Below are positions 11,007 through 18,792 of a stretch of DNA of 64,000 nt, piece after piece. The position numbers and the translations under genes are program-made. Every line of letters begins with the position of its first letter. Position 1 is the stretch's first letter. Below the pieces are notes generated by a model. It searched no databases and had not been told where the DNA came from. It worked only from the letters and a program-made list of their open reading frames with translations. Origin of the DNA: Streptomyces sp. GSL17-111 (GTDB lineage Bacteria; Actinomycetota; Actinomycetes; Streptomycetales; Streptomycetaceae); contig NZ_JBAJNS010000001.1 in assembly GCF_037911585.1 (NCBI RefSeq), forward strand, positions 4,139,501 to 4,203,500, in the 5' to 3' direction.

Positions 11007-11111
11007 GGGGCCCGGTGGACACCCGTGGCCGACCGCCGGGTGGCGGTCGGGTGGGGTGCGGGTCCAGGTAGGCTGGCGCGGTCCTGGCGTCGACCCCACC
11101 GCACGGAGACC

Positions 11112-12893
11112 GTGACTACCACCTCACACCACCTCTCCCCGGCCTTCCCCGGTCGGGCCCCGTGGGGCACCGCGGGCAAGCTGCGCGCCTGGCAGCAGGG
11201 TGCGATGGACCGCTATCTCACCGCGCAGCCCCGGGACTTCCTGGCCGTCGCCACACCGGGCGCCGGTAAGACGACGTTCGCGCTGACGCTGGCGTCCTGG
11301 CTGCTGCACCACCACGTCGTGCAGCAGGTGACCGTCGTCGCGCCGACCGAGCACCTGAAGAAGCAGTGGGCGGAGGCCGCCGCCCGGGTAGGCATCAAGC
11401 TGGACCCGGAGTACAGCGCGGGTCCGGTCGGCAGGGAGTACCACGGCGTCGCGGTGACGTACGCGGGCGTCGGCGTGCGGCCCATGCTGCACCGCAACCG
11501 CTGCGAGCAGCGCAAGACCCTGGTGATCCTGGACGAGATCCACCACGCGGGCGACAGCAAGTCCTGGGGCGAGGCCGTCTTCGAGGCCTTCGAGCCGGCG
11601 ACGAAGCGGCTGGCGCTGACCGGTACGCCGTTCCGCTCCGACACGAACCCGATCCCGTTCGTGGAGTACGCGGAGGACAACGCGGGCATCCGCCGCTCCG
11701 TGGCCGACTACACCTACGGCTACGGCAACGCGCTGGCCGACGGCGTCGTGCGGCCCGTCATCTTCCTCTCCTACAGCGGCAACATGCGCTGGCGCACCAA
11801 GGCCGGGGACGAGGTCGCCGCGCGGCTGGGCGAGCCGATGACGAAGGACGCCGTCTCCCAGGCGTGGCGCACGGCGCTGGACCCACGCGGGGAGTGGATG
11901 CCGAGCGTGCTCGGCGCCGCCGACCGGCGGCTGAGCGAAGTGCGCAAGGCCATCCCGGACGCCGGCGGGCTGGTGATCGCCAGCGACCAGGACTCCGCCC
12001 GCGCCTACGCCAAGCTCATCCGGGAGATCACCGGCACCTCCGCGACGCTCGTGCTCTCCGACGACTCCGGGGCGTCGCAGCGCATCGAGGACTTCAGCCA
12101 CTCCGACGACCGCTGGATGGTCGCCGTCCGCATGGTGTCCGAGGGCGTGGACGTCCCCCGGCTGGCGGTCGGGGTGTACGCGACGACGATCTCCACGCCG
12201 CTGTTCTTCGCACAGGCCGTGGGGCGTTTCGTGCGGTCCCGGCGGCGCGGTGAGACCGCGTCCGTGTTCCTCCCGACGATCCCCATGCTGCTCGGTTTCG
12301 CGCACGAGATGGAGGTCGAGCGCGACCACGTCCTGGACAAGCCGAAGAAGGGCGGGGACGAGGACCCGTACGCGGAGGAGGCCGACCTGCTGAAGGAGGC
12401 CGAGCGGGAGCAGGACGAAGAGACCGGCGAGCAGGACCTGCTGCCCTTCGAGGCGCTGGAGTCGGACGCCGTCTTCGACCGGGTCATGTACGACGGCGCC
12501 GAGTTCGGCATGCAGGCCCACCCCGGCAGCGAGGAGGAGCAGGACTACCTGGGCATCCCCGGCCTGCTGGAGCCGGACCAGGTGCAGATGCTCCTGCAGA
12601 AGCGGCAGGCGCGGCAGATCGCGCACAGCCGCAGGCGTCCCGACGAGGAGGCGGACCTGCTGGAGGTGCCCGCCGAGCGCCGTCCCGTCGTCACGCACAA
12701 GGAGCTGCTGGAGCTGCGCAAGCAGCTCAACTCCCTCGTCGGCGCCTACTCCCACCAGAGCGGCAAGCCGCACGGCGTGATCCACACGGAGCTGCGGCGG
12801 CTGTGCGGCGGGCCGCCGACCGCCGAGGCGACGGCGGGGCAGCTGACCCAGCGCATCACCAAGGTGCGGGAGTGGGCCACGCGGATGCGGTGA
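11112..12893 (+). CDS. DEAD/DEAH-box SF2 ATP-dependent helicase
   Basis: A 593-residue superfamily 2 helicase or translocase. Motifs in order: TPGAGKTTFALTLASWLL (Walker A), VTVVAPTEHLKKQWAE (Ia), LVILDEIHHAG (II, DEIH), LTGTPFRSD (III), VRMVSEGVDVPRLAVGVYA (V) and QAVGRFVRSRRRGE (VI). After residue 400 there is a charged Glu/Asp-rich region and a C-terminal helical segment not seen in classical RecQ or UvrB enzymes. The likely start is the GTG at 11112 (VTTTSHHLSPAFPG) with GGAG close upstream; an in-frame GTG at 11025 is possible. The role, in repair or RNA metabolism, is unknown. Confidence 0.85.
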   Translation: MTTTSHHLSPAFPGRAPWGTAGKLRAWQQGAMDRYLTAQPRDFLAVATPGAGKTTFALTLASWLLHHHVVQQVTVVAPTEHLKKQWAEAAARVGIKLDPEYSAGPVGREYHGVAVTYAGVGVRPMLHRNRCEQRKTLVILDEIHHAGDSKSWGEAVFEAFEPATKRLALTGTPFRSDTNPIPFVEYAEDNAGIRRSVADYTYGYGNALADGVVRPVIFLSYSGNMRWRTKAGDEVAARLGEPMTKDAVSQAWRTALDPRGEWMPSVLGAADRRLSEVRKAIPDAGGLVIASDQDSARAYAKLIREITGTSATLVLSDDSGASQRIEDFSHSDDRWMVAVRMVSEGVDVPRLAVGVYATTISTPLFFAQAVGRFVRSRRRGETASVFLPTIPMLLGFAHEMEVERDHVLDKPKKGGDEDPYAEEADLLKEAEREQDEETGEQDLLPFEALESDAVFDRVMYDGAEFGMQAHPGSEEEQDYLGIPGLLEPDQVQMLLQKRQARQIAHSRRRPDEEADLLEVPAERRPVVTHKELLELRKQLNSLVGAYSHQSGKPHGVIHTELRRLCGGPPTAEATAGQLTQRITKVREWATRMR

Positions 12894-13221
12894 CCGTCTC
12901 GGCGGTGACCGCCCACGACGGCATCCGGACACGGATGAACAGCCGACGACACCTTTCGGACATGGAGCGTAAAAAGGGGGCCACTCTCGACCCCCTGGTG
13001 CCCGGATTCTGGACGAAGTCTTCCGGTGAGCGGATCGGGTCGCTAAGTTTCGGACACGCACACGCCCCGTGGCAGCGCCGCCTCGGAGCGCAGCCGGTGC
13101 GGCCCTTGCCAGCGCGACCGGTGGCCTCCCCTCTTCGCTGCCCACGGGACCTGGGCAGTGACGCACAACGCATCCGTGCGCAGGGTGGACGCCGCCGGCA
13201 CTGACCCGAAAAGGGGGCGTC
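12894..13221. other. Intergenic region between helicase and IclR genes
   Basis: About 330 nt. It contains a short candidate terminator at 12975-12996 and the likely promoter of the IclR-type gene. Nothing else is recognised. Confidence 0.45.
12975..12996 (+). terminator. Candidate hairpin terminator
   Basis: AGGGGG (12975-12980) pairs with CCCCCT (12991-12996) across a 10-nt loop, about 80 nt after the helicase stop. The stem is short, so confidence is modest. Confidence 0.4.
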
Positions 13222-13866
13222 GTGACCGCGGAGACCTCTCAGACGCTCGACCGGGGACTCAGAGTCCTGAAACTTCTCGCCGACACCGATCACGGGCTGA
13301 CCGTGACCGAGCTGTCCCACAAGCTCGGCGTCAACCGGACCGTGATCTACCGGCTGCTCGCCACGCTGGAGCAGCACTCCCTCATCCGCCGGGACCTCGG
13401 TGGCCGGGCCCGGGTCGGGCTCGGCGTCCTGGGCCTCGGCCGTCAAGTGCACCCCCTGGTGCGGGAGGCGGCCCTGCCGTCGCTGCGCTCCCTGGCCGAG
13501 GAGGTCGGCGCCACCGCCCACCTCACGCTGGTCGACGGCAGCGACGCGCTCGCCGTCGCCGTCGTCGAACCGAGCTGGACCGACTACCACGTCGCCTACC
13601 GGCCGGGCTTCCGGCATCCGCTCGACCGGGGCGCCGCCGGGCGTGCCATCCTCGCCGGCCGTCACCCCGACGCGGACCCGGCGGCCTCCTACGTGCTGAC
13701 GCACGGGGAGTTGGAGGCCGGTGCGAGCGGGGCCGCCGCGCCGCTGCTCGGGGTGGCGGGGATCGAGGGCAGCGTCGGCGTGGTGATGCTGTCCGACTCG
13801 GTGCCGGAGAAGGTCGGCGACCGCGTCGTGGCCGCCGCCCAGGAGGTCGCGGACGCCCTGCGCTGA
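13222..13866 (+). CDS. IclR family transcriptional regulator
   Basis: A 214-residue IclR-type regulator. Residues 5-65 are the winged helix-turn-helix: LDRGLRVLKLLADTDHGLTV, ELSHKLGVNRTVIYRLLATLEQHSLIRR. The effector-binding domain follows (LRSLAEEVGATAHLTLVDGSDALAV, then PLDRGAAGRAILA) and closes with the typical VADALR helix. At 214 residues it is shorter than the usual 250, mainly in the effector domain. The start is a GTG behind AAGGGGG. Its targets are not evident; none of the neighbouring enzymes is a standard IclR target. Confidence 0.9.
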   Translation: MTAETSQTLDRGLRVLKLLADTDHGLTVTELSHKLGVNRTVIYRLLATLEQHSLIRRDLGGRARVGLGVLGLGRQVHPLVREAALPSLRSLAEEVGATAHLTLVDGSDALAVAVVEPSWTDYHVAYRPGFRHPLDRGAAGRAILAGRHPDADPAASYVLTHGELEAGASGAAAPLLGVAGIEGSVGVVMLSDSVPEKVGDRVVAAAQEVADALR

Positions 13867-13965
13867 GCACGGCGCCCCGCGCCTGTGGGGCCGCACCCGG
13901 GGGCCGCACCCGGGGGCCGCCCGGGCGGTTCGGCCGCCGCCCGACGCACCGCATAGATTGCACGG

Positions 13966-14754
13966 GTGATGTCTGCTCTCGCCGCCCGCCGTCGTCCGGT
14001 GCTGGCCGCCTGCGGCCTCGTGCTGGCCGCTCTCGTCGTCGCCGCCGCCCTCGTCCCCCTGCCGTACACCCTCGTCCAGCCGGGCGTCACCGCCGACGTC
14101 CTCGGGGAGTACCGGGGCGAGCGGGTGATCACCGTGCGCGGTGGCGACGCGGACGAGGACCCGGAGGGCGAGCTGCTGATGACCACCATCGCGGCCACCG
14201 GCCCGGACGCCACCGTGCGGATCGGCGACGTGCTCTCCGGGTGGTTCGCGCACGACCGGGCGGTCATGCCGCGCGAGGTGGTCTACCCCGTCGGCGACTC
14301 GCCCGAGGAGATCCGCGACTACAACGACGAGCGGATGGCCGACTCCCAGCAGGCCGCCGTGCGGGCGGCACTGGACGAACTCGGGCTCGACGGCGAGGAC
14401 GTGCGGGTCACCGTGCGGCTCGACGAGATCGGCGGGCCGAGCGCGGGACTGCTCTTCGCCCTCGGCATCGTGGACACGCTCGACGGCGACGGCAGCCTGA
14501 CCGGCGGCCGTACCGTCGCGGGCACCGGGACGATCGCCGCCTCCGGACGTGTCGGCCCGGTCGGCGGCGTTCCGCTCAAGACGCAGGCCGCCCGGCGTGA
14601 CGGGGCGACCGTCTTCCTCGTACCGCGCGCCGAGTGCGCGGCCGCGGCCGCCGAGGCCCCGCCGGGGCTGCGGCTGATCCCGGTCGGCACGCTCGACGAC
14701 GCCCTGGACGCGCTGGCCGACCTCCGGGCGGACCGCCCGACACCCACCTGCTGA
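13966..14754 (+). CDS. Membrane-anchored S16 (Lon-type) serine protease
   Basis: A 262-residue protein with one N-terminal membrane helix (VLAACGLVLAALVVAAALVP) and a C-terminal Lon proteolytic domain. The Ser-Lys dyad is visible: Ser in GPSAGLLFALGI and Lys in VGGVPLKTQAARR. Unlike YlbL-type relatives there is no obvious PDZ domain in the 110-residue spacer. The active site should face the outside of the membrane. A TAGATT hexamer at 13954-13959 lies only 6-9 nt before the GTG (13966) and ATG (13969) candidates, suggesting a leaderless transcript. Confidence 0.85.
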   Translation: MMSALAARRRPVLAACGLVLAALVVAAALVPLPYTLVQPGVTADVLGEYRGERVITVRGGDADEDPEGELLMTTIAATGPDATVRIGDVLSGWFAHDRAVMPREVVYPVGDSPEEIRDYNDERMADSQQAAVRAALDELGLDGEDVRVTVRLDEIGGPSAGLLFALGIVDTLDGDGSLTGGRTVAGTGTIAASGRVGPVGGVPLKTQAARRDGATVFLVPRAECAAAAAEAPPGLRLIPVGTLDDALDALADLRADRPTPTC

Positions 14755-14806
14755 GCCGCTCCGCCGCCGACCTGCGGGCCGTTCCGCGCCCCGAGTCCCA
14801 CGCCCG

Positions 14807-15292
14807 TCAGGTACCGCTGCGGTCCGCGAGGCCGGACGCCTTGCGCACGAGGGGCACGATCCGCAGCGGCACGGGGTTCTCCATGACGATCGCCGTCGAG
14901 GCGCGCACGATGCCCGCGAACCCGACCACGCGGTCGATGACCCGCTGGAGGTCGGCGTTGGAGCGGGCCACCAGGCGGCAGAGCATGTCCCCGTGGCCGG
15001 TGATGGTGTGCAGCTCCAGCACCTCCGGCACGGTGGCCAGATGGGCGCGCACGTCCGCCCCCTGGCCCTGCTTGATCTCCAGGGTGGCGAACGCCGTCAC
15101 GGGGTAGCCGAGGGCGGCCGGGTCCACGTCGGGGCCGAACCCCCGGATGACGCCGGAGCTCTGCAGCCGGTCCAGGCGGGCCTGCACCGTGCCGCGGGCC
15201 ACGCCGAGCCTGCGGGACGCCTCCAGCACCCCGATGCGGGGCTCCGCCGCGAGGAGTTCCAGCAGCCTGCCGTCCAGCTCGTCCACGCTCAT
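14807..15292 (-). CDS. Lrp/AsnC family transcriptional regulator
   Basis: A 161-residue Lrp/AsnC protein: MSVDELDGRLLELLAAEP opens the helix-turn-helix (VLEASRRLGVARGTVQARLDRLQSSGVI), and the RAM effector domain follows (TAFATLEIKQGQG, VPEVLELHTITGHGDMLCRL). The ATG at 15292 has GGAGG 7 nt upstream; longer upstream frame extensions are unlikely. It is divergent from 4-hydroxyphenylpyruvate dioxygenase across 121 nt, the usual position for a tyrosine-catabolism regulator. Family members bind aromatic or branched amino acids; tyrosine or phenylalanine is a reasonable guess for the ligand. Confidence 0.9.
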   Translation of the reverse strand: MSVDELDGRLLELLAAEPRIGVLEASRRLGVARGTVQARLDRLQSSGVIRGFGPDVDPAALGYPVTAFATLEIKQGQGADVRAHLATVPEVLELHTITGHGDMLCRLVARSNADLQRVIDRVVGFAGIVRASTAIVMENPVPLRIVPLVRKASGLADRSGT

Positions 15293-15413
15293 GCGCGCAC
15301 CTCCGTGGTCATTGTGTACAGATCGCCCGGTGCTTCCGCCATGCCGCTGCACACATTGTTCAGCATCAGGTCGAACTATTGCGCATCCTGTGGAACGGCG
15401 AGACCCTGCGCAC
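15293..15413. promoter_or_regulatory. Divergent promoter with three ATTGNNNA motifs (candidate AsnC boxes)
   Basis: The intergenic region has ATTGTGTA (15311-15318), ATTGTTCA (15355-15362) and ATTGCGCA (15378-15385). Their shared ATTGNNNA pattern resembles Lrp/AsnC boxes and could let the regulator control itself and hpd. The sites are noticed by eye only. Confidence 0.4.
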
Positions 15414-16556
15414 ATGACTGAGACCCTTCAGAACGCCCAGACCTCCCGGCAGGACGACCCCTTCCCGGTCAAGGGAATGGACGCGGTCGTGTTCGCCGTC
15501 GGCAACGCCAAGCAGGCGGCCCACTACTACTCCACGGCCTTCGGCATGCGCCTGGTCGCCTACTCCGGTCCGGAGAACGGCAGCCGCGAGACGGCCAGTT
15601 ACGTGCTGGAGTCCGGTGCGGCGCGGTTCGTGCTGACCTCGGTCATCAAGCCGGTCACCGAGCACGGCCGGTTCCTCGCCGAGCACGTGGCCGAACACGG
15701 CGACGGTGTGGTGGACCTGGCCATCGAGGTGCCGGACGCCCGCGCGGCGTACGCGTACGCCGTCGAGCACGGCGCCACCGGGCTCACCGAGCCGTACGAG
15801 GTGAAGGACGAGCACGGCACCGTCGTCCTCGCCGCCATCGCCACCTACGGCCAGACCCGCCACACCCTGGTGGACCGTTCCGGCTACGACGGCCCCTACC
15901 TGCCCGGCTTCACCGCCGCGCAGCCGATCGTCGAGCCCCCCGCGAAGCGCACCTTCCAGGCCGTCGACCACTGCGTCGGCAACGTCGAGCTCGGCAAGAT
16001 GAACGAGTGGGTGACCTTCTACAACAAGGTCATGGGCTTCACCAACATGAAGGAGTTCGTCGGCGACGACATCGCGACCGAGTACTCGGCGCTCATGTCC
16101 AAGGTCGTCGCGGACGGCACCAAGAAGGTGAAGTTCCCCATCAACGAGCCGGCGATCGCGAAGAAGAAGTCGCAGATCGACGAGTACCTGGAGTTCTACG
16201 GCGGCCCCGGCGTCCAGCACATCGCCCTCGCCACCAACGACATCGTCTCCACCGTGCGCACGATGCGCGCGGCGGGCGTGGAGTTCCTCAACGTGCCGGA
16301 CACGTACTACGACACGCTCGGCGAGTGGGTCGGCGACACCCGCGTGCCCATCGACGAGCTGCGCGAGCTGAAGATCCTGGCCGACCGCGACGAGGACGGC
16401 TACCTGCTCCAGATCTTCACCAAGCCCGTCCAGGACCGCCCGACCGTCTTCTTCGAGATGATCGAGCGGCACGGGTCCATGGGCTTCGGCAAGGGCAACT
16501 TCAAGGCCCTGTTCGAGGCGATCGAGCGCGAGCAGGACCGCCGCGGCAACCTCTGA
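15414..16556 (+). CDS. hpd: 4-hydroxyphenylpyruvate dioxygenase
   Basis: HPD converts 4-hydroxyphenylpyruvate to homogentisate with oxygen and Fe(II), the second step of tyrosine catabolism and the gateway to ochronotic melanin. The 380-residue protein has two glyoxalase-like halves. The iron ligands are visible: His in FQAVDHCVGNVELGKM, His in GPGVQHIALATNDI and Glu in PTVFFEMIERHG. The start ATG at 15414 gives MTETLQNAQTSRQDD. The downstream homogentisate dioxygenase is not nearby. Confidence 0.96.
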   Translation: MTETLQNAQTSRQDDPFPVKGMDAVVFAVGNAKQAAHYYSTAFGMRLVAYSGPENGSRETASYVLESGAARFVLTSVIKPVTEHGRFLAEHVAEHGDGVVDLAIEVPDARAAYAYAVEHGATGLTEPYEVKDEHGTVVLAAIATYGQTRHTLVDRSGYDGPYLPGFTAAQPIVEPPAKRTFQAVDHCVGNVELGKMNEWVTFYNKVMGFTNMKEFVGDDIATEYSALMSKVVADGTKKVKFPINEPAIAKKKSQIDEYLEFYGGPGVQHIALATNDIVSTVRTMRAAGVEFLNVPDTYYDTLGEWVGDTRVPIDELRELKILADRDEDGYLLQIFTKPVQDRPTVFFEMIERHGSMGFGKGNFKALFEAIEREQDRRGNL

Positions 16557-16570
16557 GCCGCCGCACGGCC

Positions 16571-16619
16571 CGGCCGTGCGCCCGACGGACGCCACCAGCT
16601 CCCGTCCGGCGCACGGCCG
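16571..16619 (+). terminator. Hairpin terminator after hpd
   Basis: An 18-bp stem with one mismatch (16571-16588 with 16602-16619) and a 13-nt loop lies 15 nt after the hpd stop. Confidence 0.8.
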
Positions 16620-16655
16620 TTGCCGGGGCACCGCGCGGCTGGCAGGCTGAGACCC

Positions 16656-18065
16656 ATGGGCGCAGGCGCAGGCGTGGTGATCGAGCAACTCCGGCAGGGA
16701 CTGCCCGCCGAGGCCGTCCTCACCGACCCCGACGTGATGGCCGGCTACGCCCGGGACCAGGCCGGGTTCTGCCCCGCCGGCACCCCCGGCGTCGTCGTGC
16801 TGCCCCGCACCGTGGAGCAGGTGCAGCACGTGCTGCGGACGGCGACGGCCACCCGCACCCCCGTCGTGCCGCAGGGGGCCCGCACGGGCCTCTCGGGCGG
16901 CGCGAACGCCTCCGACGGCTGCATCGTGCTGTCGCTGGTGAAGATGGACCGCATCCTGGAGATCAGCCCCGTCGACCGGCTCGCGGTCGTCGAGCCCGGC
17001 GTCGTCAACGCGGACCTCTCGCGGGCCGTGGCCGCCCACGGCCTCAGCTACCCGCCGGACCCCTCCAGCTGGGAGGAGTGCACGATCGGCGGCAACATCG
17101 GCACGGCCTCCGGAGGGCTGTGCTGCGTCAAGTACGGGGTCACCGCCGAGTACGTCCTCGGACTGGACGTCGTCCTCGCCGACGGGCGGCTGCTGTCCAC
17201 CGGGCGCCGCACCGCCAAGGGCGTCGCCGGCTACGACCTGACCCGGCTGTTCGTCGGCTCCGAGGGCAGCCTCGGCGTCGTCGTGCGCGCGGTGCTGGCC
17301 CTGCGGCCCGAGCCGCCGCGCTCCCTCGCCCTGGCCGCCGAGTTCCCCACGGTGGAGGCCGCCTGCGACGCCGTCTGCCGCATCATGGGCGGCGATGACG
17401 GCGGCGGCGACGGCGGTGTCCCGGCGCACACGCCCGCGCTGCTGGAGCTGATGGACCGCACCACGCTGCGGGCCGTCAACGACCTCACCCGCATGGGGCT
17501 GCCCGAGACCACCGAGGCGCTGCTCCTCGCCGGGTTCGACACCCCGGACGCCGCCGCCGACCTCGCCGCCGTCGCCGGACTGTGCAAGGCCGCAGGCGCC
17601 ACCGAGGTCGTCCCCGCCGAGGACGCCGCCGAGTCCGAACTGCTGCTGGCCGCCCGCCGCTCCGCGCTCGTCGCGCTGGACCGGGTGAAGGGCACCACCA
17701 TGATCGACGACGTCTGCGTGCCCCGCAGCCGACTGGCGGACCTGCTGAAGGGCGTGGCCGCCGTCGCCGACCGCAACGGCCTCACCATCGGCGTCCTGGC
17801 CCACGCGGGCGACGGCAACAGCCACCCCACCGTCTGCTTCGACGCCTCCGACCCCGGCGAAGCCGCCCGCGCCCGCGCCTCGTTCGACGAGATCATGGCC
17901 CTCGGGCTGGAACTGGGCGGCACGATCACCGGCGAGCACGGCGTCGGGCTGCTGAAGAAGGAGTGGCTGGCCCGCGAGCTGGGCCCCGTCGGCCTGGAGC
18001 TCCAGCGCGGCGTCAAGCAGGTCTTCGACCCCCTCGGCCTCCTCAACCCGGGCAAGCTCTTCTGA
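16656..18065 (+). CDS. FAD-linked oxidase, glycolate oxidase GlcD-like
   Basis: A 469-residue flavoprotein of the FAD-linked (VAO/PCMH) oxidase family, related to glycolate oxidase GlcD and D-lactate dehydrogenase. The FAD-binding half shows VVPQGARTGLSGGANA, CTIGGNIGTASGGLCCVKYG and VAGYDLTRLFVGSEGSLG. The C-terminal cap has GVLAHAGDGNSHPTV and the conserved end ITGEHGVGLLKK, including the His-Gly catalytic loop. It probably oxidises a short 2-hydroxy acid; the electron acceptor is not encoded alongside. The ATG at 16656 (MGAGAGVVIEQL) is preferred over an upstream in-frame ATG. Confidence 0.9.
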   Translation: MGAGAGVVIEQLRQGLPAEAVLTDPDVMAGYARDQAGFCPAGTPGVVVLPRTVEQVQHVLRTATATRTPVVPQGARTGLSGGANASDGCIVLSLVKMDRILEISPVDRLAVVEPGVVNADLSRAVAAHGLSYPPDPSSWEECTIGGNIGTASGGLCCVKYGVTAEYVLGLDVVLADGRLLSTGRRTAKGVAGYDLTRLFVGSEGSLGVVVRAVLALRPEPPRSLALAAEFPTVEAACDAVCRIMGGDDGGGDGGVPAHTPALLELMDRTTLRAVNDLTRMGLPETTEALLLAGFDTPDAAADLAAVAGLCKAAGATEVVPAEDAAESELLLAARRSALVALDRVKGTTMIDDVCVPRSRLADLLKGVAAVADRNGLTIGVLAHAGDGNSHPTVCFDASDPGEAARARASFDEIMALGLELGGTITGEHGVGLLKKEWLARELGPVGLELQRGVKQVFDPLGLLNPGKLF

Positions 18066-18096
18066 CGGCGCACCGGAGTTCCGGGCCGACGGGGGC

Positions 18097-18537
18097 TCAG
18101 CCGCCCGACTCCTCGCCCAGCAGGGCGCACAGGGCCTCGTCCAGCCCCAGCTCCGCCGACTCGCGTCCCGGTGGCACCAGCCGCAGCGTCCGCTCCACCC
18201 AGGCCGCCACCGGACCGGCGGGCGCCTGGAGCAGCGCCTCCCCCTCCGGCGAGCTGAGCGCCACGCACACCTCGTTGCGCCGCTGCGGCCGTCCGCCGTG
18301 CCCGCCGGAGAGCGGCCACACCCGCACGTCCCCGTGGCCGCTCGGCCGGAAGACGCCCTCCACCAGCAGCTCCCGGGCGAACGTCCAGTGCACGGGGCTG
18401 TCGGAGCCGATGTGGAAGGAGACGTGCACGGCGTAGGGGTCGTCGGTGCGGTACAGGAGCTTCGCCGGAACCGCGACACTGCGCTCCGGAGACAGCACCA
18501 GGACCATCTCCAGCTCTCGTTCGACGGTGGTGTGCAT
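18097..18537 (-). CDS. ssgG: SsgA-like sporulation/cell-division protein (probably SsgG)
   Basis: A 146-residue SsgA-like protein (SALP), a family confined to morphologically complex actinobacteria that controls septum placement and spore-wall assembly. Family hallmarks are VPAKLLYRTDDPYAVHVSFHI, SPVHWTFARELLVEGVFRPSGHGDVRVWP and the C-terminal acidic LDEALCALLGEE. The start ATG at 18537 lies about 11 nt after GAGGAAGGG. The position beside hpd and the GlcD-like gene matches my recollection of S. coelicolor ssgG (SCO2924), which affects septum-site localisation; the paralogue assignment is synteny-based inference. Confidence 0.82.
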   Translation of the reverse strand: MHTTVERELEMVLVLSPERSVAVPAKLLYRTDDPYAVHVSFHIGSDSPVHWTFARELLVEGVFRPSGHGDVRVWPLSGGHGGRPQRRNEVCVALSSPEGEALLQAPAGPVAAWVERTLRLVPPGRESAELGLDEALCALLGEESGG

Positions 18538-18792
18538 GCGCGTAGACCCTTCCTCGGATGCTGCGGTGACGCAGGACTGCACCCGGTTAGAGCGCGTACC
18601 CGGCGGATCATTACGCGACTTCGGGAGTGAATCGGCGCACGTCTGTCCGAAGAGGTTCGGCGGGTGACGGCCGGAGGTGTTTTTGCGCCCGAAGTGATGG
18701 GGTCGGCCGACGCCCCGGCAACCCCCTGGCCGACTCTGGTAGATGTGGACGCTGCAACCCACCTTCGGCCAAGCAGATACGGGACCGGACAG

